A DNA stretch of 64,000 bases, taken from contig NZ_FOCZ01000001.1 in assembly GCF_900110245.1 (NCBI RefSeq), positions 868,001 to 932,000 on the forward strand, written 5' to 3'. Of this stretch, positions 51,816 through 60,231 are shown piece by piece. Under the pieces are notes generated by a model that had not been told where the DNA came from, did no database searches, and saw only the letters and a list, made by a program, of their open reading frames with translations. Source of the stretch: Niastella yeongjuensis. Its GTDB lineage: Bacteria > Bacteroidota > Bacteroidia > Chitinophagales > Chitinophagaceae. The first letter of the stretch is position 1. Every line of letters starts with the position of its first letter. Both the position numbers and the translations under genes were made by a program.

Positions 51816-52817
51816 ATGAGCACAGGAAAAAACAAACGCGCAGTAATAGTTGGCCTGTTTGTAACAGTGGGCCTGCTGATCTTTTTGGTTGGAATATTTA
51901 CATTGGGCGGCCAGAAAAAATCATTTGTACCTTCTATAAAGGTACAGGCCGTTTTTGATAATGTGAATGGGTTACAAAAAGGAGACAATGTTTGGTTTTC
52001 GGGTGTTAAGGTAGGCACTGTAAAGGCGGTGGATTTTGATGGCAGTTCCCGCATACGGGTAACGATGCAAATTGAAAAAAAGGCACAGGAATTCATTCGT
52101 AAAGATGCCAAAGCCAAAGTAGGCGCGGAAGGATTCATAGGCAATAAGCTGATCGTTATTTATGGCGGATCCACAAAGGCCGAGGCAATTGAAGGTGGGG
52201 AACACCTGCAGGTAGAAAACACCTTAAGCACCGATGACATGATGGCCACCCTGCAGAAAAATAATGAGAACCTGGTTGCTATTACTACCAACTTTAAAAC
52301 AGTAAGCAACCGGCTTGCCAACGGCGAAGGCACAGCAGGCGCCTTATTGAATGATGCTACCTTATACAAAAGCCTTGCAAGCACCGCCAGTAATTTGCAG
52401 CAGGCTGCACACAACAGTGAATTGTTAAGTAGTCGCATTGCTGCTTATACAGCACAGTTAGACAAGCCAGGCAGTCTAGCCAATGGGCTGGTGCACGATA
52501 CCATGATCATGGCCAATTTACAAGCTGCCGTACAACAAATAAATAATGCGGCCGATGCTGCCCATTCCTTTACGGCCAATTTAAAAACGGTAAGTGATCA
52601 GCTGCATACAAACGACAATACACTCGGTATGTTATTGAATGATCAACAAACTGCCGAGCAAATGAAAATCATTATCCAAAACCTGAGTGTAGGAAGCGAG
52701 AAACTCGATGATGATCTGGAAGCCATCCAGCATAATTTTTTATTCCGCGGTTATTTTAAAAAGAAGGCTAAACAGGAGGAAAAAGCCCGCAAAGAAGCAG
52801 AGAAAAACAAACAATAA
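51816..52817 (+). CDS. mlaD: MlaD-family MCE-domain lipid-binding protein
   Basis: One N-terminal membrane helix (about residues 8-28) anchors the protein in the inner membrane. The MCE domain spans about 38-115 (VQAVFDNVNGLQKGDNVWFSGVKVGTVKAVDFDGSSRIRVTMQI), with GFIGNKLIVIYGG at its end. The long C-terminal part is helical and rich in Ala/Asn/Gln, forming a tunnel or needle as in other MCE proteins, and the final 30 residues are Lys/Glu-rich. It should form the periplasmic hexameric ring of the Mla complex. It starts 25 bases after the ATPase gene. Confidence 0.93.
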   Translation: MSTGKNKRAVIVGLFVTVGLLIFLVGIFTLGGQKKSFVPSIKVQAVFDNVNGLQKGDNVWFSGVKVGTVKAVDFDGSSRIRVTMQIEKKAQEFIRKDAKAKVGAEGFIGNKLIVIYGGSTKAEAIEGGEHLQVENTLSTDDMMATLQKNNENLVAITTNFKTVSNRLANGEGTAGALLNDATLYKSLASTASNLQQAAHNSELLSSRIAAYTAQLDKPGSLANGLVHDTMIMANLQAAVQQINNAADAAHSFTANLKTVSDQLHTNDNTLGMLLNDQQTAEQMKIIIQNLSVGSEKLDDDLEAIQHNFLFRGYFKKKAKQEEKARKEAEKNKQ

Positions 52818-52964
52818 ATACTGTATTTCAGGGCAAGCAACACCGATCCATACAACTGTTAAAATTTATTTAACGGTCCCCTTTGGCAAACCACTTGCAC
52901 CACTATATGTTAGTATAGGGTAAGCTGATTTTTTATACTGTAGCTTTAATCAAAAACCAAGTGA

Positions 52965-53774
52965 ATGTCAAAATCCAACTATCCCAGATTCAAAGCTTTA
53001 ATCTTCATTCCGCTATTACTACTGATAGTAGTATGTTTTATGTATGCAGCGCCTGCAGCTGATTTCCTATACAATAAAAAAGCCGATACAGCTACCCTTT
53101 TAAATGATTCAGCCATGGGGAATGCCCATGCCAGTGAAGCAGTTAGCAGATACCATACATTGTATGGTCAAATGAAACTAGACAGTATGGGGCTTTCGCA
53201 AACCGCATTTGATTATGCGCTGCAGGGCTATAACGACCTGGTTTCGAATGGATCGATCAGGAACGACCATATTCTATCCATTGTCGATTTCAGTTTACCT
53301 TCTACCAAAAAGAGATTGTTTGTAATTGATGTAACAACTGGCAAATTGCTGTTCAATACTTTTGTGTCTCATGGCAGAAATTCAGGCAAAGAGATGGCCA
53401 CAGAATTTTCGAATGATGCCAATAGCTTTAAAAGCAGCCTGGGCTTTTATGTAACAGGAACTACGTATTCAGGCGAGCATGGTTATTCCCTGCGGCTCGA
53501 TGGAAAAGAAGCAGGCATTAATGATAACGCCTACAGCAGAAGTATTGTAATGCATGCAGCCGATTATGTGAACGAAAATATTATAAAAGCAAAAGGGATT
53601 CTGGGCCGTAGTTTAGGCTGCCCTGCAGTGCCCCCGTCTTTACACAAAGCCATTATCAATACGATAAAAGATGGCAGTTGTTTGTTTTTATACAGCCCCG
53701 ATTCGTTTTATGTTTCACATTCCAAAATGATCAATCAACCGGAGTTGCCACAGCAACCTGTAATAACCGGGTAA
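52965..53774 (+). CDS. YkuD_2-family L,D-transpeptidase-like protein (paralogue)
   Basis: An N-terminal basic segment and hydrophobic helix (about residues 10-30) export or anchor the protein. The catalytic domain parallels the protein encoded at 37716: SIVDFSLPSTKKRLFVIDV, VSHGRNSGKEMATEFSND, KSSLGFYVTGTTYSGEHGYSLR, the His in IVMHAADYV, and GRSLGCPAVP with Cys219. The 269 residues match the paralogue's length. It may be a peptidoglycan cross-linking enzyme. It converges with the barrel gene ending at 53796 with only 21 bases between. Confidence 0.87.
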   Translation: MSKSNYPRFKALIFIPLLLLIVVCFMYAAPAADFLYNKKADTATLLNDSAMGNAHASEAVSRYHTLYGQMKLDSMGLSQTAFDYALQGYNDLVSNGSIRNDHILSIVDFSLPSTKKRLFVIDVTTGKLLFNTFVSHGRNSGKEMATEFSNDANSFKSSLGFYVTGTTYSGEHGYSLRLDGKEAGINDNAYSRSIVMHAADYVNENIIKAKGILGRSLGCPAVPPSLHKAIINTIKDGSCLFLYSPDSFYVSHSKMINQPELPQQPVITG

Positions 53775-53795
53775 TGATATGAACATCCTCCACAA

Positions 53796-54557
53796 TCAAT
53801 AGCGCATAACCGGGCAATCATAATCAGTCTTTTTTCCGAATGTATATATTAAACCAATGGAGTAATTAGAGTAATGATCGTTTGTATTGGGATTGGATGA
53901 CTGGCTAAACCCGTCGATGTAATCGTTGAAAGTAAAGCGGTAGGATGCCTCTGCCATGATGGACAGACTGTTTGAAATAGAGTATCGAACGCCAACTCCT
54001 ACGGGAATAACAGCAATGGTTCCCGGCAGGGAATGCACGCTATCAGCGGCCAGTCCGTTCAATACGGCTGAATCGTTGGCAAAATAATCATAGTTGAAAT
54101 TGTTCCAGCCGCGGTTGATGTGTAAGGAAGCCAGGCCCACACCTCCAAATACATAAGGGGATACAATTTTTCTTTCTCCATAGTTATTTCCTAAAATATT
54201 CCATACCAGCAATTCTGAAATTTCAGTATTCCGGGCGTTGAACCAGAAGCTGCGTTGCTTGCGCCATTCAGGATTATCATAATTGGCTTCATCGGCCCAA
54301 ATTTTACCATGGGCAAGGTTTGTTCTCAATGAAAAAGACCGGGAAAGCAGCCGGTTGTAAAAAAGATTAAAGGCAAACCCGGGTGTTTTAAAGGCGCCGG
54401 CAGATTCGGGCGTTAAATCGCCCTGGTAAATAAACATACCCAGACTAAACCCAATTTCATGCTTCGGAATAGTAACGTTCGTCTGCGCCCTGGCACTGCT
54501 AAAAAAACTACATACAATAAGAGATAATACAATTGACTTTCGGGAAATCACTTTCAT
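53796..54557 (-). CDS. Outer-membrane beta-barrel protein (DUF6089-like)
   Basis: A signal peptide (about residues 1-24, ending ARAQ) is followed by barrel strands: IGFSLGMFIYQGDLTPES, FAFNLFYNRLLSRSFSLRTNLAHG, SELLVWNILGNNYGERKIVSPYVFGGVGLASLHINRG, IAVIPVGVGVRYSISNSLSIMAEASYRFTFNDYIDGFS and YSNYSIGLIYTFGKKTDYDCPVMRY. The Tyr/Phe-rich girdle and terminal Cys are shared with the protein at 27235, suggesting the same family. It is 253 residues. A dyad near 54593-54608 may be its operator. Confidence 0.84.
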   Translation of the reverse strand: MKVISRKSIVLSLIVCSFFSSARAQTNVTIPKHEIGFSLGMFIYQGDLTPESAGAFKTPGFAFNLFYNRLLSRSFSLRTNLAHGKIWADEANYDNPEWRKQRSFWFNARNTEISELLVWNILGNNYGERKIVSPYVFGGVGLASLHINRGWNNFNYDYFANDSAVLNGLAADSVHSLPGTIAVIPVGVGVRYSISNSLSIMAEASYRFTFNDYIDGFSQSSNPNTNDHYSNYSIGLIYTFGKKTDYDCPVMRY

Positions 54558-54592
54558 GTATTGGATGTTTTGTCGGGTAAAACAGGGTCATG

Positions 54593-54608
54593 AACAAATG
54601 AATTTGTT
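54593..54608. promoter_or_regulatory. Possible operator palindrome before the barrel gene
   Basis: AACAAAT and ATTTGTT are complementary seven-base arms with a two-base spacer, 36 bases upstream of the minus-strand start at 54557. It may be an operator or a promoter fragment; chance cannot be excluded in AT-rich DNA. Confidence 0.3.
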
Positions 54609-54885
54609 TTACGATGAGTTGGTAAGTACTGAATTACAAGTAGACGTAGGGTCCGATAGCTCTATTGTTTACGTTATGGGGTTGGGAACAGTTAAACAGG
54701 AATTGTTAAATAGTTAAAGCTATTTAGTTAGGAAAGAGGTTCTCGGGAAAAGTTTAATGGTTGTGTAAATCTGGTATTTGATCAAGCTGTCACACGCAAA
54801 ATTCAGGCCATAGCAAATGGGTAATTATGTCGGCTACTTGTTTCTACTTAGAAAATTGGGAAGATATTTGATGATGCTACGCAAA
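54609..54885. other. Intergenic region with no supported gene
   Basis: Together with the flanks this forms about 480 bases between the barrel gene and the 55036 gene. It is AT-rich with no open frame of note. The main features are the dyad before it and a terminator after it. Confidence 0.4.
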
Positions 54886-54916
54886 TAAAAAAGCTTCCCG
54901 ATGAATCGGGAAGCTT
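54886..54916 (-). terminator. Rho-independent terminator (minus strand)
   Basis: AAGCTTCCCGAT and ATCGGGAAGCTT form a 12-bp perfect stem with a T run on the minus-strand side. It ends the transcript of the 55036-55395 gene about 120 bases beyond its stop. Confidence 0.8.
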
Positions 54917-55035
54917 GCACTTTAAAAGTAACACCCATGAAAAACTAGTTCCTAGTAATTTCACTTGCCTATAAGACGGCGTTTAGCCAATAACATTGTG
55001 GTGGTTTGATATTCTCATAGCTTTTTAATGCCCCT

Positions 55036-55395
55036 TTAATTATTAGGTGCACCGGCGTCGATCCAGCAGGTAATGGTAGCTTTTTGGGCAGCAGAAAAAC
55101 TGGCGTCACGTGGCATAGATCCATCGGCTACTACTGTTCTTATCTTGGCCCTGTTGTTAAAGATCTGCGTGTAAGTAACAAGCGCGCCCGGGCCGTTGGT
55201 GCTTCCGCTGTTGTGACAATCGGATTTTGCGCAACTCGTCTGCATCAAAGGGCTTACAGTCGTAGAAAAGGTGGTAGTAATGGTACCACAGTCAACGGTG
55301 CCCGAACCCTGATCTTCGGCATTGTCTTTTTTGCAGGCATTTGCCAGTATTACAACCAATACGATAAATGCTGCCAGCGTGGTCGATTTTTTCAT
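55036..55395 (-). CDS. Lipoprotein with a CX4CH cytochrome-like motif
   Basis: The lipoprotein signal ends at LANAC (Cys21). The mature protein carries C55-A-K-S-D-C60-H61, a haem-attachment-like motif with four rather than two residues between the Cys, followed by GPGALVTYTQIFNNRAKIRTVVADGSMPRD with a possible Met ligand, and a C-terminal ATITCWIDAGAPNN. This pattern occurs in many small Bacteroidota lipoproteins that look like truncated cytochrome c domains. Canonical haem attachment would need CxxCH, so haem binding is uncertain. It has its own terminator. The role may be electron transfer or another cysteine-based function. Confidence 0.78.
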   Translation of the reverse strand: MKKSTTLAAFIVLVVILANACKKDNAEDQGSGTVDCGTITTTFSTTVSPLMQTSCAKSDCHNSGSTNGPGALVTYTQIFNNRAKIRTVVADGSMPRDASFSAAQKATITCWIDAGAPNN

Positions 55396-55819
55396 ACAAA
55401 GAGGTTTTATTGGATAAAAACTATAATACGTTCACTTTTACGATACAACGATAAAATAAGTTGCCGGTGTGAAGTCAGCTATAACCTCCATGTATAAACA
55501 AAAATTGCGCTGAATGCCTGAAATTAGACGTTATATTATTATTTATAATTTTATCGATTGTATCGGTAGATTGTTGTATTGTATAGATGGAGAGGCTGAG
55601 GCAATAGGTAAAATGTAAGAAGTACGAATTGCGAGGTAGAAAACCAATACGATAATTTGGAGGTTCAGGATTATCATACGTCTTATTGCTTGCTTTGGCC
55701 TAACTTATTGAATTAGTTTATTTTATAAATAAATATCAGGACTGACCTAAATATTATATAACCATTCCATCGAATTTTATAAAACCCTTTCCGAAAAAAG
55801 CTGCTACTTTTATAATGTT
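55396..55819. other. AT-rich intergenic region between divergent genes
   Basis: About 420 bases separate the CX4CH lipoprotein gene from the Cus operon on the other strand. No gene or strong structure is supported. A TACTTTTA element near 55803-55810 (seven of eight matches to TAnnTTTG) lies 10-15 bases before the first operon gene and may be its -7 element. Confidence 0.4.
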
Positions 55820-56212
55820 ATGAAAAAGCTCCTGGTATTCATAGTAGCCGTTTTTTACCTGAGCACCTCTATAGGGGCCACGGTAAACCTGCATTATTGC
55901 ATGGGCCGGCTTACTAACTGGGACCTGTCCATAAAAGAAACACATACCTGCGACAATTGCGGCATGGAAAAATCCACCGCCAAAAAGGGTGGTTGCTGTG
56001 AGGATAAACACCACCGGTTACAGGTGGAAAAAGATCAAAAGGCAGAGAACCGCGTTCAACCTGAGGCGCCGGTAGCCATAGCTGTTGTTACTACCTATCC
56101 CGATTTTGTAACACCGGTTATTGCTTCTATTAGTGAAGAACATCCCGTTTCCAATGCACCGCCGCAAGGCAAAGTACCCCTCCGAATTCGTTATTGTATT
56201 TTCCGGATCTGA
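55820..56212 (+). CDS. HYC_CC_PP-family protein, first gene of the Cus operon
   Basis: A signal peptide (about residues 1-20) is followed by the three family hallmarks: HYC at residues 25-27, CC at 59-60 and PP at 114-115. A CDNCGMEKSTAKKGG Cys cluster precedes CC, and the C-terminus IRYCIFRI is also typical. Such proteins are found almost only in Bacteroidota, usually next to heavy-metal RND efflux genes. The many Cys and His residues suggest metal binding in the periplasm, but the function is not established. It is 178 bases upstream of the DUF3347 gene, with only a weak hairpin between. Confidence 0.85.
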   Translation: MKKLLVFIVAVFYLSTSIGATVNLHYCMGRLTNWDLSIKETHTCDNCGMEKSTAKKGGCCEDKHHRLQVEKDQKAENRVQPEAPVAIAVVTTYPDFVTPVIASISEEHPVSNAPPQGKVPLRIRYCIFRI

Positions 56213-56389
56213 TTCCAGTTGATTTGCTGAAACCTGACGTTCTGTTAGGCAAGTGGCATTACCTGCATAATGCTCCTATTGTTCCCACTTTCTATTCCAA
56301 ATAAAATTCATTGCATTTGAAAAAGTACTGTTGTTGATAACAGGCTGCTTTTTCTGTATATAAAATCTTCACACTAAAAAATTATTCAA

Positions 56390-56995
56390 ATGAAAAAGAT
56401 TGCATTTGGGTTGTTGACAACCTTAACTGTGTTTGCTTATTCCTGCAGCGATAACGCTTCCAACAAACAAACTGCCGAACAGGCACCGGCTACCCAGGAA
56501 GAAACAACCGAAGTAAAAGTGATGAAAGCCTCCTTTACCAATGTAGATGCTGCAGTTACCGGCTACATAAAGAAGCTTACAGACAATTACCTGCAGATCA
56601 AGAATGCGCTGATCGCTGGTAAAGCAACTGAAGCCGGTGAAGCTGCCAGGCAATTATTGGAGGCCATGAAGGGTTTCGACAAATCGCTGCTGGCGGCTGA
56701 TCAAAAGAAAGTTTATGATCAGTACGAGACGGGGTTAAAAGAAAACGCCGGGCACATTGCCCAAGGTGCCAATGACATTGAGCACCAGCGGGAGCGTTTC
56801 GCTGACATGAGTGAAGGCATGTATGCCATAGTAAAAGCTTTTGGCGGTGGTAAAACCCTGTACCACGATCATTGCCCCATGGCAAAAAATGGTAAAGGCG
56901 CCATGTGGTTAAGCGAAACAAAAGAGATCAAAAACCCATACTTCGGTGAAAAGATGATGGAGTGCGGCGACGTAGAAGAAGAAATTCAAAATTAA
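56390..56995 (+). CDS. DUF3347-domain lipoprotein linked to Cus efflux
   Basis: A lipoprotein-type signal ends at AYSC (about Cys19), followed by a Thr/Glu/Gln-rich linker. The rest is a helical domain (residues 50-145, with VTGYIKKLTDNYLQIKNALIAGKATEAGEAARQLL), followed by the DUF3347 signature YHDHCPMAKNGKGAMWLSE and NPYFGEKMMECG. The Cys, Met and His residues (HDHCPM, MMECG) are suited to binding Cu(I) or Ag(I). The gene ends three bases before the cusA start, so it is in the efflux operon. Its likely role is metal delivery or sensing at the periplasmic side of the pump (inference). Confidence 0.88.
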   Translation: MKKIAFGLLTTLTVFAYSCSDNASNKQTAEQAPATQEETTEVKVMKASFTNVDAAVTGYIKKLTDNYLQIKNALIAGKATEAGEAARQLLEAMKGFDKSLLAADQKKVYDQYETGLKENAGHIAQGANDIEHQRERFADMSEGMYAIVKAFGGGKTLYHDHCPMAKNGKGAMWLSETKEIKNPYFGEKMMECGDVEEEIQN

Positions 56996-56998
56996 ATC

Positions 56999-58279
56999 AT
57001 GATTTCATCATTAATAACCTGGTCGTTAAAAAACAGGTACATCGTACTGGCGATGGCGGGGGCGCTGCTGATCTGGGGGTTTATCAATGTACAAAAGAAC
57101 CCCATCGATGCCATTCCCGACTTGTCTGAAAACCAGGTGATCGTTTTTACCGAGTGGATGGGACGCAGTCCGCAGATCATAGAAGACCAGGTAACCTATC
57201 CACTGGTGAGCAACCTGCAGGGCATACCGAATGTAAAGAATGTGCGGGCTACCTCCATGTTCGGGATGAGCTTTGTGTATGTGATCTTCGAAGATAATAC
57301 CGACATCTACTGGGCGCGCACCCGCGTGCTGGAACGACTGAACTATGCACAACGGCTGTTACCCGAAGGCATAACGCCTACCCTCGGTCCTGATGGTACG
57401 GGTGTGGGGCATGTGTTCTGGTACACGCTCGATGCCAAACAAATGGACCTGGGCGAACAACGGGCCCTCCAGGACTGGTATATAAAACTCGCTTTACAAA
57501 CGGTGCCTGGTGTAGCGGAGGTTTCATCCTTTGGCGGATTTGAAAAACAATACCAATTGGTACTGGACCCGGTTAAACTGCAATTTTACAATGTGTCGCT
57601 TATGGATGTGATGAACAAAGTAAAAGCAGCCAATAATGATGTAGGTGGCCGCAAGTTCGAAATGAGCGATATGGCCTATATCATTCGCGGACTGGGTTAT
57701 ATAAAAAGCAAAGAAGACCTGGAAAGCACAGCCGTAGGCAATTACAATGGCATTCCGGTTCGGGTAAAAGATATCGGCACGGTGCAAATGGGCGGCGATC
57801 TGCGACTGGGCATCTTTGATGAAAATGGCCAGGGTGAAGTAGTGGGCGGAATTGTCGTAATGCGGTATGGCGAAAATGCCGATAAGGTGATCACCGCCAT
57901 CAAAGCTAAAATGAAAGAAGTGGAAAAAGGATTACCCAATGGGGTAACGTTTAAAACCGGGTACGATCGCAGTGAATTGATTGAAGCTGCCATCAGCAAT
58001 GTAAAGAACAAACTGATTGAAGAAATGGCGGTGGTAGCGGTGATCGTGATCATCTTTTTGTTCCACTGGCGCAGCGCCCTAAGCATCATCATACAAATAC
58101 CCATCACCATTGCAGTGAGTTTTATTCTGCTCAATGCCATTGACCTGTCATCGAATATTATGTCGTTAACGGGTATTGCACTGGCCATTGGGGTTATTGT
58201 AGACAATGGCATTATTATGAGTGAAAACGCCTATCGCCACCTGGCCGAGTACCAGCAGCAGCAAAGCGAAAAATCATGA
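56999..58279 (+). CDS. cusA: CusA-type heavy-metal RND pump, N-terminal part (frameshifted)
   Basis: The first 426 residues of an RND efflux pump: TM1 (about 13-30), the first large periplasmic domain (NPIDAIPDLSENQVIVFTEW through residue 330), then TM2-TM4 ending with the proton-relay helix GIALAIGVIVDNGIIMSENAYRHLAEYQQQQSEKS. The frame terminates at TGA 58277-58279 just after an A5 run (58269-58273). Removing one A joins it in frame to the ORF that continues at 58284, giving a protein of about 1,070 residues, normal for CusA. Either the gene is inactivated or split in this strain, or the extra A is a sequencing or assembly error. It follows DUF3347 by three bases. Confidence 0.9.
   Translation: MISSLITWSLKNRYIVLAMAGALLIWGFINVQKNPIDAIPDLSENQVIVFTEWMGRSPQIIEDQVTYPLVSNLQGIPNVKNVRATSMFGMSFVYVIFEDNTDIYWARTRVLERLNYAQRLLPEGITPTLGPDGTGVGHVFWYTLDAKQMDLGEQRALQDWYIKLALQTVPGVAEVSSFGGFEKQYQLVLDPVKLQFYNVSLMDVMNKVKAANNDVGGRKFEMSDMAYIIRGLGYIKSKEDLESTAVGNYNGIPVRVKDIGTVQMGGDLRLGIFDENGQGEVVGGIVVMRYGENADKVITAIKAKMKEVEKGLPNGVTFKTGYDRSELIEAAISNVKNKLIEEMAVVAVIVIIFLFHWRSALSIIIQIPITIAVSFILLNAIDLSSNIMSLTGIALAIGVIVDNGIIMSENAYRHLAEYQQQQSEKS
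58269..58273. other. A5 homopolymer at the cusA frameshift
   Basis: The pump reading frame shifts by +1 here. Deleting one A would turn GAA-AAA-TCA-TGA into GAA-AAT-CAT-GAT, restoring one continuous CusA frame. Homopolymers are frequent sites of sequencing error and real indels. Confidence 0.8.
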
Positions 58280-58283
58280 TCCC

Positions 58284-60221
58284 ATGACGAAACTATTTAA
58301 CAAAATAAGTGGAAAGAACAAGTCACACATCCCGGAACTGGTGCGCATCCAGATCATTGAAAAGGCCTGTAAGCAGGTCTCGCGGGGTGTATTCTTTTCC
58401 ACCATCATCATCATTACTTCTTTTTTACCGGTCTTTCTGTTAACCGGTCAGGAAGGGAAGTTGTTCCATCCGCTGGCATATACCAAAACATTCATCATGG
58501 TGGTAGATGCGTTGCTGGTGGTAACCCTGGCGCCGGTACTGATCTCCTTTTTTATGAAAGGACGCTTCAGACCTGAAACCGCCAACCCGGTGAACCGGTT
58601 GCTGGAGCGGATCTATGAACCCGTGATAAAGGCCTGTATCAAATGGCGTAAAACAACCATTGCCGTAAATATCATCGCATTGGCCATCAGTATTCCACTG
58701 CTGATGAGTTTAGGTCGGGAGTTTATGCCGCCGCTCGATGAAGGCTCGTTGCTGTTTATGCCCGTTACCCTGCCCGATGTATCTAATAGTGAAGTAAAAC
58801 GCATTTTACAGGTGCAGGACAAGATCATAAAAACAGTTCCGGAAGTAAAAAATGTATTGGGAAAAGCAGGACGCGCCAATACCGCTACCGACAACTCTCC
58901 CATTAGCATGATCGAAACAATTATTTTGCTGAAGCCACAAGCCGAATGGCGGGCGGGCATTACCAGGAACGACATCATCAATGAACTGAATAATAAACTG
59001 CAAATACCCGGTGTTACCAATGGCTGGACGCAACCCATCATCAACCGCATCAATATGCTCAGTACCGGTATTCGTACCGATGTGGGCGTAAAGGTATACG
59101 GACAAAACCTGGACACCATTTATGCATTTGCACAAACCATCAAAAAACAACTGGAAGGCATCGGTGGGGTAAAAGACCTGTATGTAGAACCGATTACCGG
59201 TGGAAAATACATCGATATTTACATCAAACGCGATGAAATAAGCCGCTATGCGTTGAGTGTGGATGATGTAAACCGCGTAATTGAAATTGCCCTCGGGGGT
59301 ATGAAACTTACCACTACGGTTGAAGGACGGCAGCGTTTTTCAGTAAACGCGCGGTTCGGCCAGGATTTTCGCAATAACCTCACTGCGCTGAAACGCCTAC
59401 AGGTGCAAACCATGAATTATGGTCCCGTTCCATTGGAAGCGGTAGCGGATGTGACCATTGCCGAAGGGCCGCCCATGATCAATTCAGAAAATGCCATGTT
59501 GCGCGGAACGGTACTGTTCAATGTGCGCGAAAGGGACCTGGGCAGTACCGTTAATGAAGCCCGTGAAAAGCTCAACGCCATGATCAACAAATTGCCCAGG
59601 GGCTATTACCTGGAATGGAGTGGTCAATATGAAAACCTGATACGCAGCGAACGCACCCTGAAGCTGATTTTGCCGGTTGTGTTGCTGGTTATTTTCATCT
59701 CCATGTATTTTGCTTTTCATTCAGCCCGGGAAGCATTTCTAAGTTTAATAACCATACCATTTGCCCTGATCGGAGGCGCTTACATGATCTGGTTTTGGGA
59801 CGTGAATTTATCGGTGGCGGTGGCAGTAGGTTTTATTGCCTTGTTTGGCCTCGCAGTAGAAACCGGTATTGTGATGGTGATTTACCTGAACGATGCCATG
59901 CAGCAATTGGTAGCCCGAAAGGGAAATTCAAGCGAAACCATTACGCCGCAAGACCTGCGCGAATACGTAATTGCCGGCGCTGCAAAAAGATTAAGGCCCA
60001 AAATAATGACGGTATGTGTGTCGCTTTTTGCGTTGGTTCCTATTCTGTGGAGTCATGGCGTGGGCAGTGATGTTATGAAACCGATCGTATTACCCATGGT
60101 GGGCGGTGTGCTCACGTCAGCCACCCACATTCTATTGGTAACCCCATTGATCTTTTTGATGGCGAAAGAATATGAACTACGGAAGCATGGAAAGATAGAA
60201 GTATTGGAGGCCAGGCATTAA
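58284..60221 (+). CDS. cusA: CusA-type heavy-metal RND pump, C-terminal part (frameshifted)
   Basis: The frame continues CusA from the cytoplasmic loop between TM4 and TM5. If separately translated it would start at ATG 58284 (MTKLFNKISGK). It contains FFSTIIIITSFLPVFLLTGQEGKLFHPLAYTKTF, TM6, the second periplasmic domain with SLGREFMPPLDEGSLLFMPVTLPDVSNSE, INRINMLSTGIRTDVGVKVYG with the Met of the Cu/Ag binding triad region, and the last six helices ending LLVTPLIFLMAKEYELRKHGKIEVLEA. Nothing in this half is damaged, which favours either a very recent event or a sequencing error. The CusC gene follows after 10 bases. Confidence 0.9.
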   Translation: MTKLFNKISGKNKSHIPELVRIQIIEKACKQVSRGVFFSTIIIITSFLPVFLLTGQEGKLFHPLAYTKTFIMVVDALLVVTLAPVLISFFMKGRFRPETANPVNRLLERIYEPVIKACIKWRKTTIAVNIIALAISIPLLMSLGREFMPPLDEGSLLFMPVTLPDVSNSEVKRILQVQDKIIKTVPEVKNVLGKAGRANTATDNSPISMIETIILLKPQAEWRAGITRNDIINELNNKLQIPGVTNGWTQPIINRINMLSTGIRTDVGVKVYGQNLDTIYAFAQTIKKQLEGIGGVKDLYVEPITGGKYIDIYIKRDEISRYALSVDDVNRVIEIALGGMKLTTTVEGRQRFSVNARFGQDFRNNLTALKRLQVQTMNYGPVPLEAVADVTIAEGPPMINSENAMLRGTVLFNVRERDLGSTVNEAREKLNAMINKLPRGYYLEWSGQYENLIRSERTLKLILPVVLLVIFISMYFAFHSAREAFLSLITIPFALIGGAYMIWFWDVNLSVAVAVGFIALFGLAVETGIVMVIYLNDAMQQLVARKGNSSETITPQDLREYVIAGAAKRLRPKIMTVCVSLFALVPILWSHGVGSDVMKPIVLPMVGGVLTSATHILLVTPLIFLMAKEYELRKHGKIEVLEARH

Positions 60222-60231
60222 AAAACAAATT

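Noticed and set aside
56300-56375. Weak CTGTT/AACAG hairpin followed by T-rich DNA between the HYC_CC_PP and DUF3347 genes
   Set aside because: The stem is only about five base pairs, too weak to call a terminator; the two genes are still likely one operon.
58274-58283. Programmed +1 frameshift in cusA similar to prfB
   Set aside because: There is no slippery CTT-TGA-like codon pair or upstream Shine-Dalgarno-like stimulator; a homopolymer indel explains it better.
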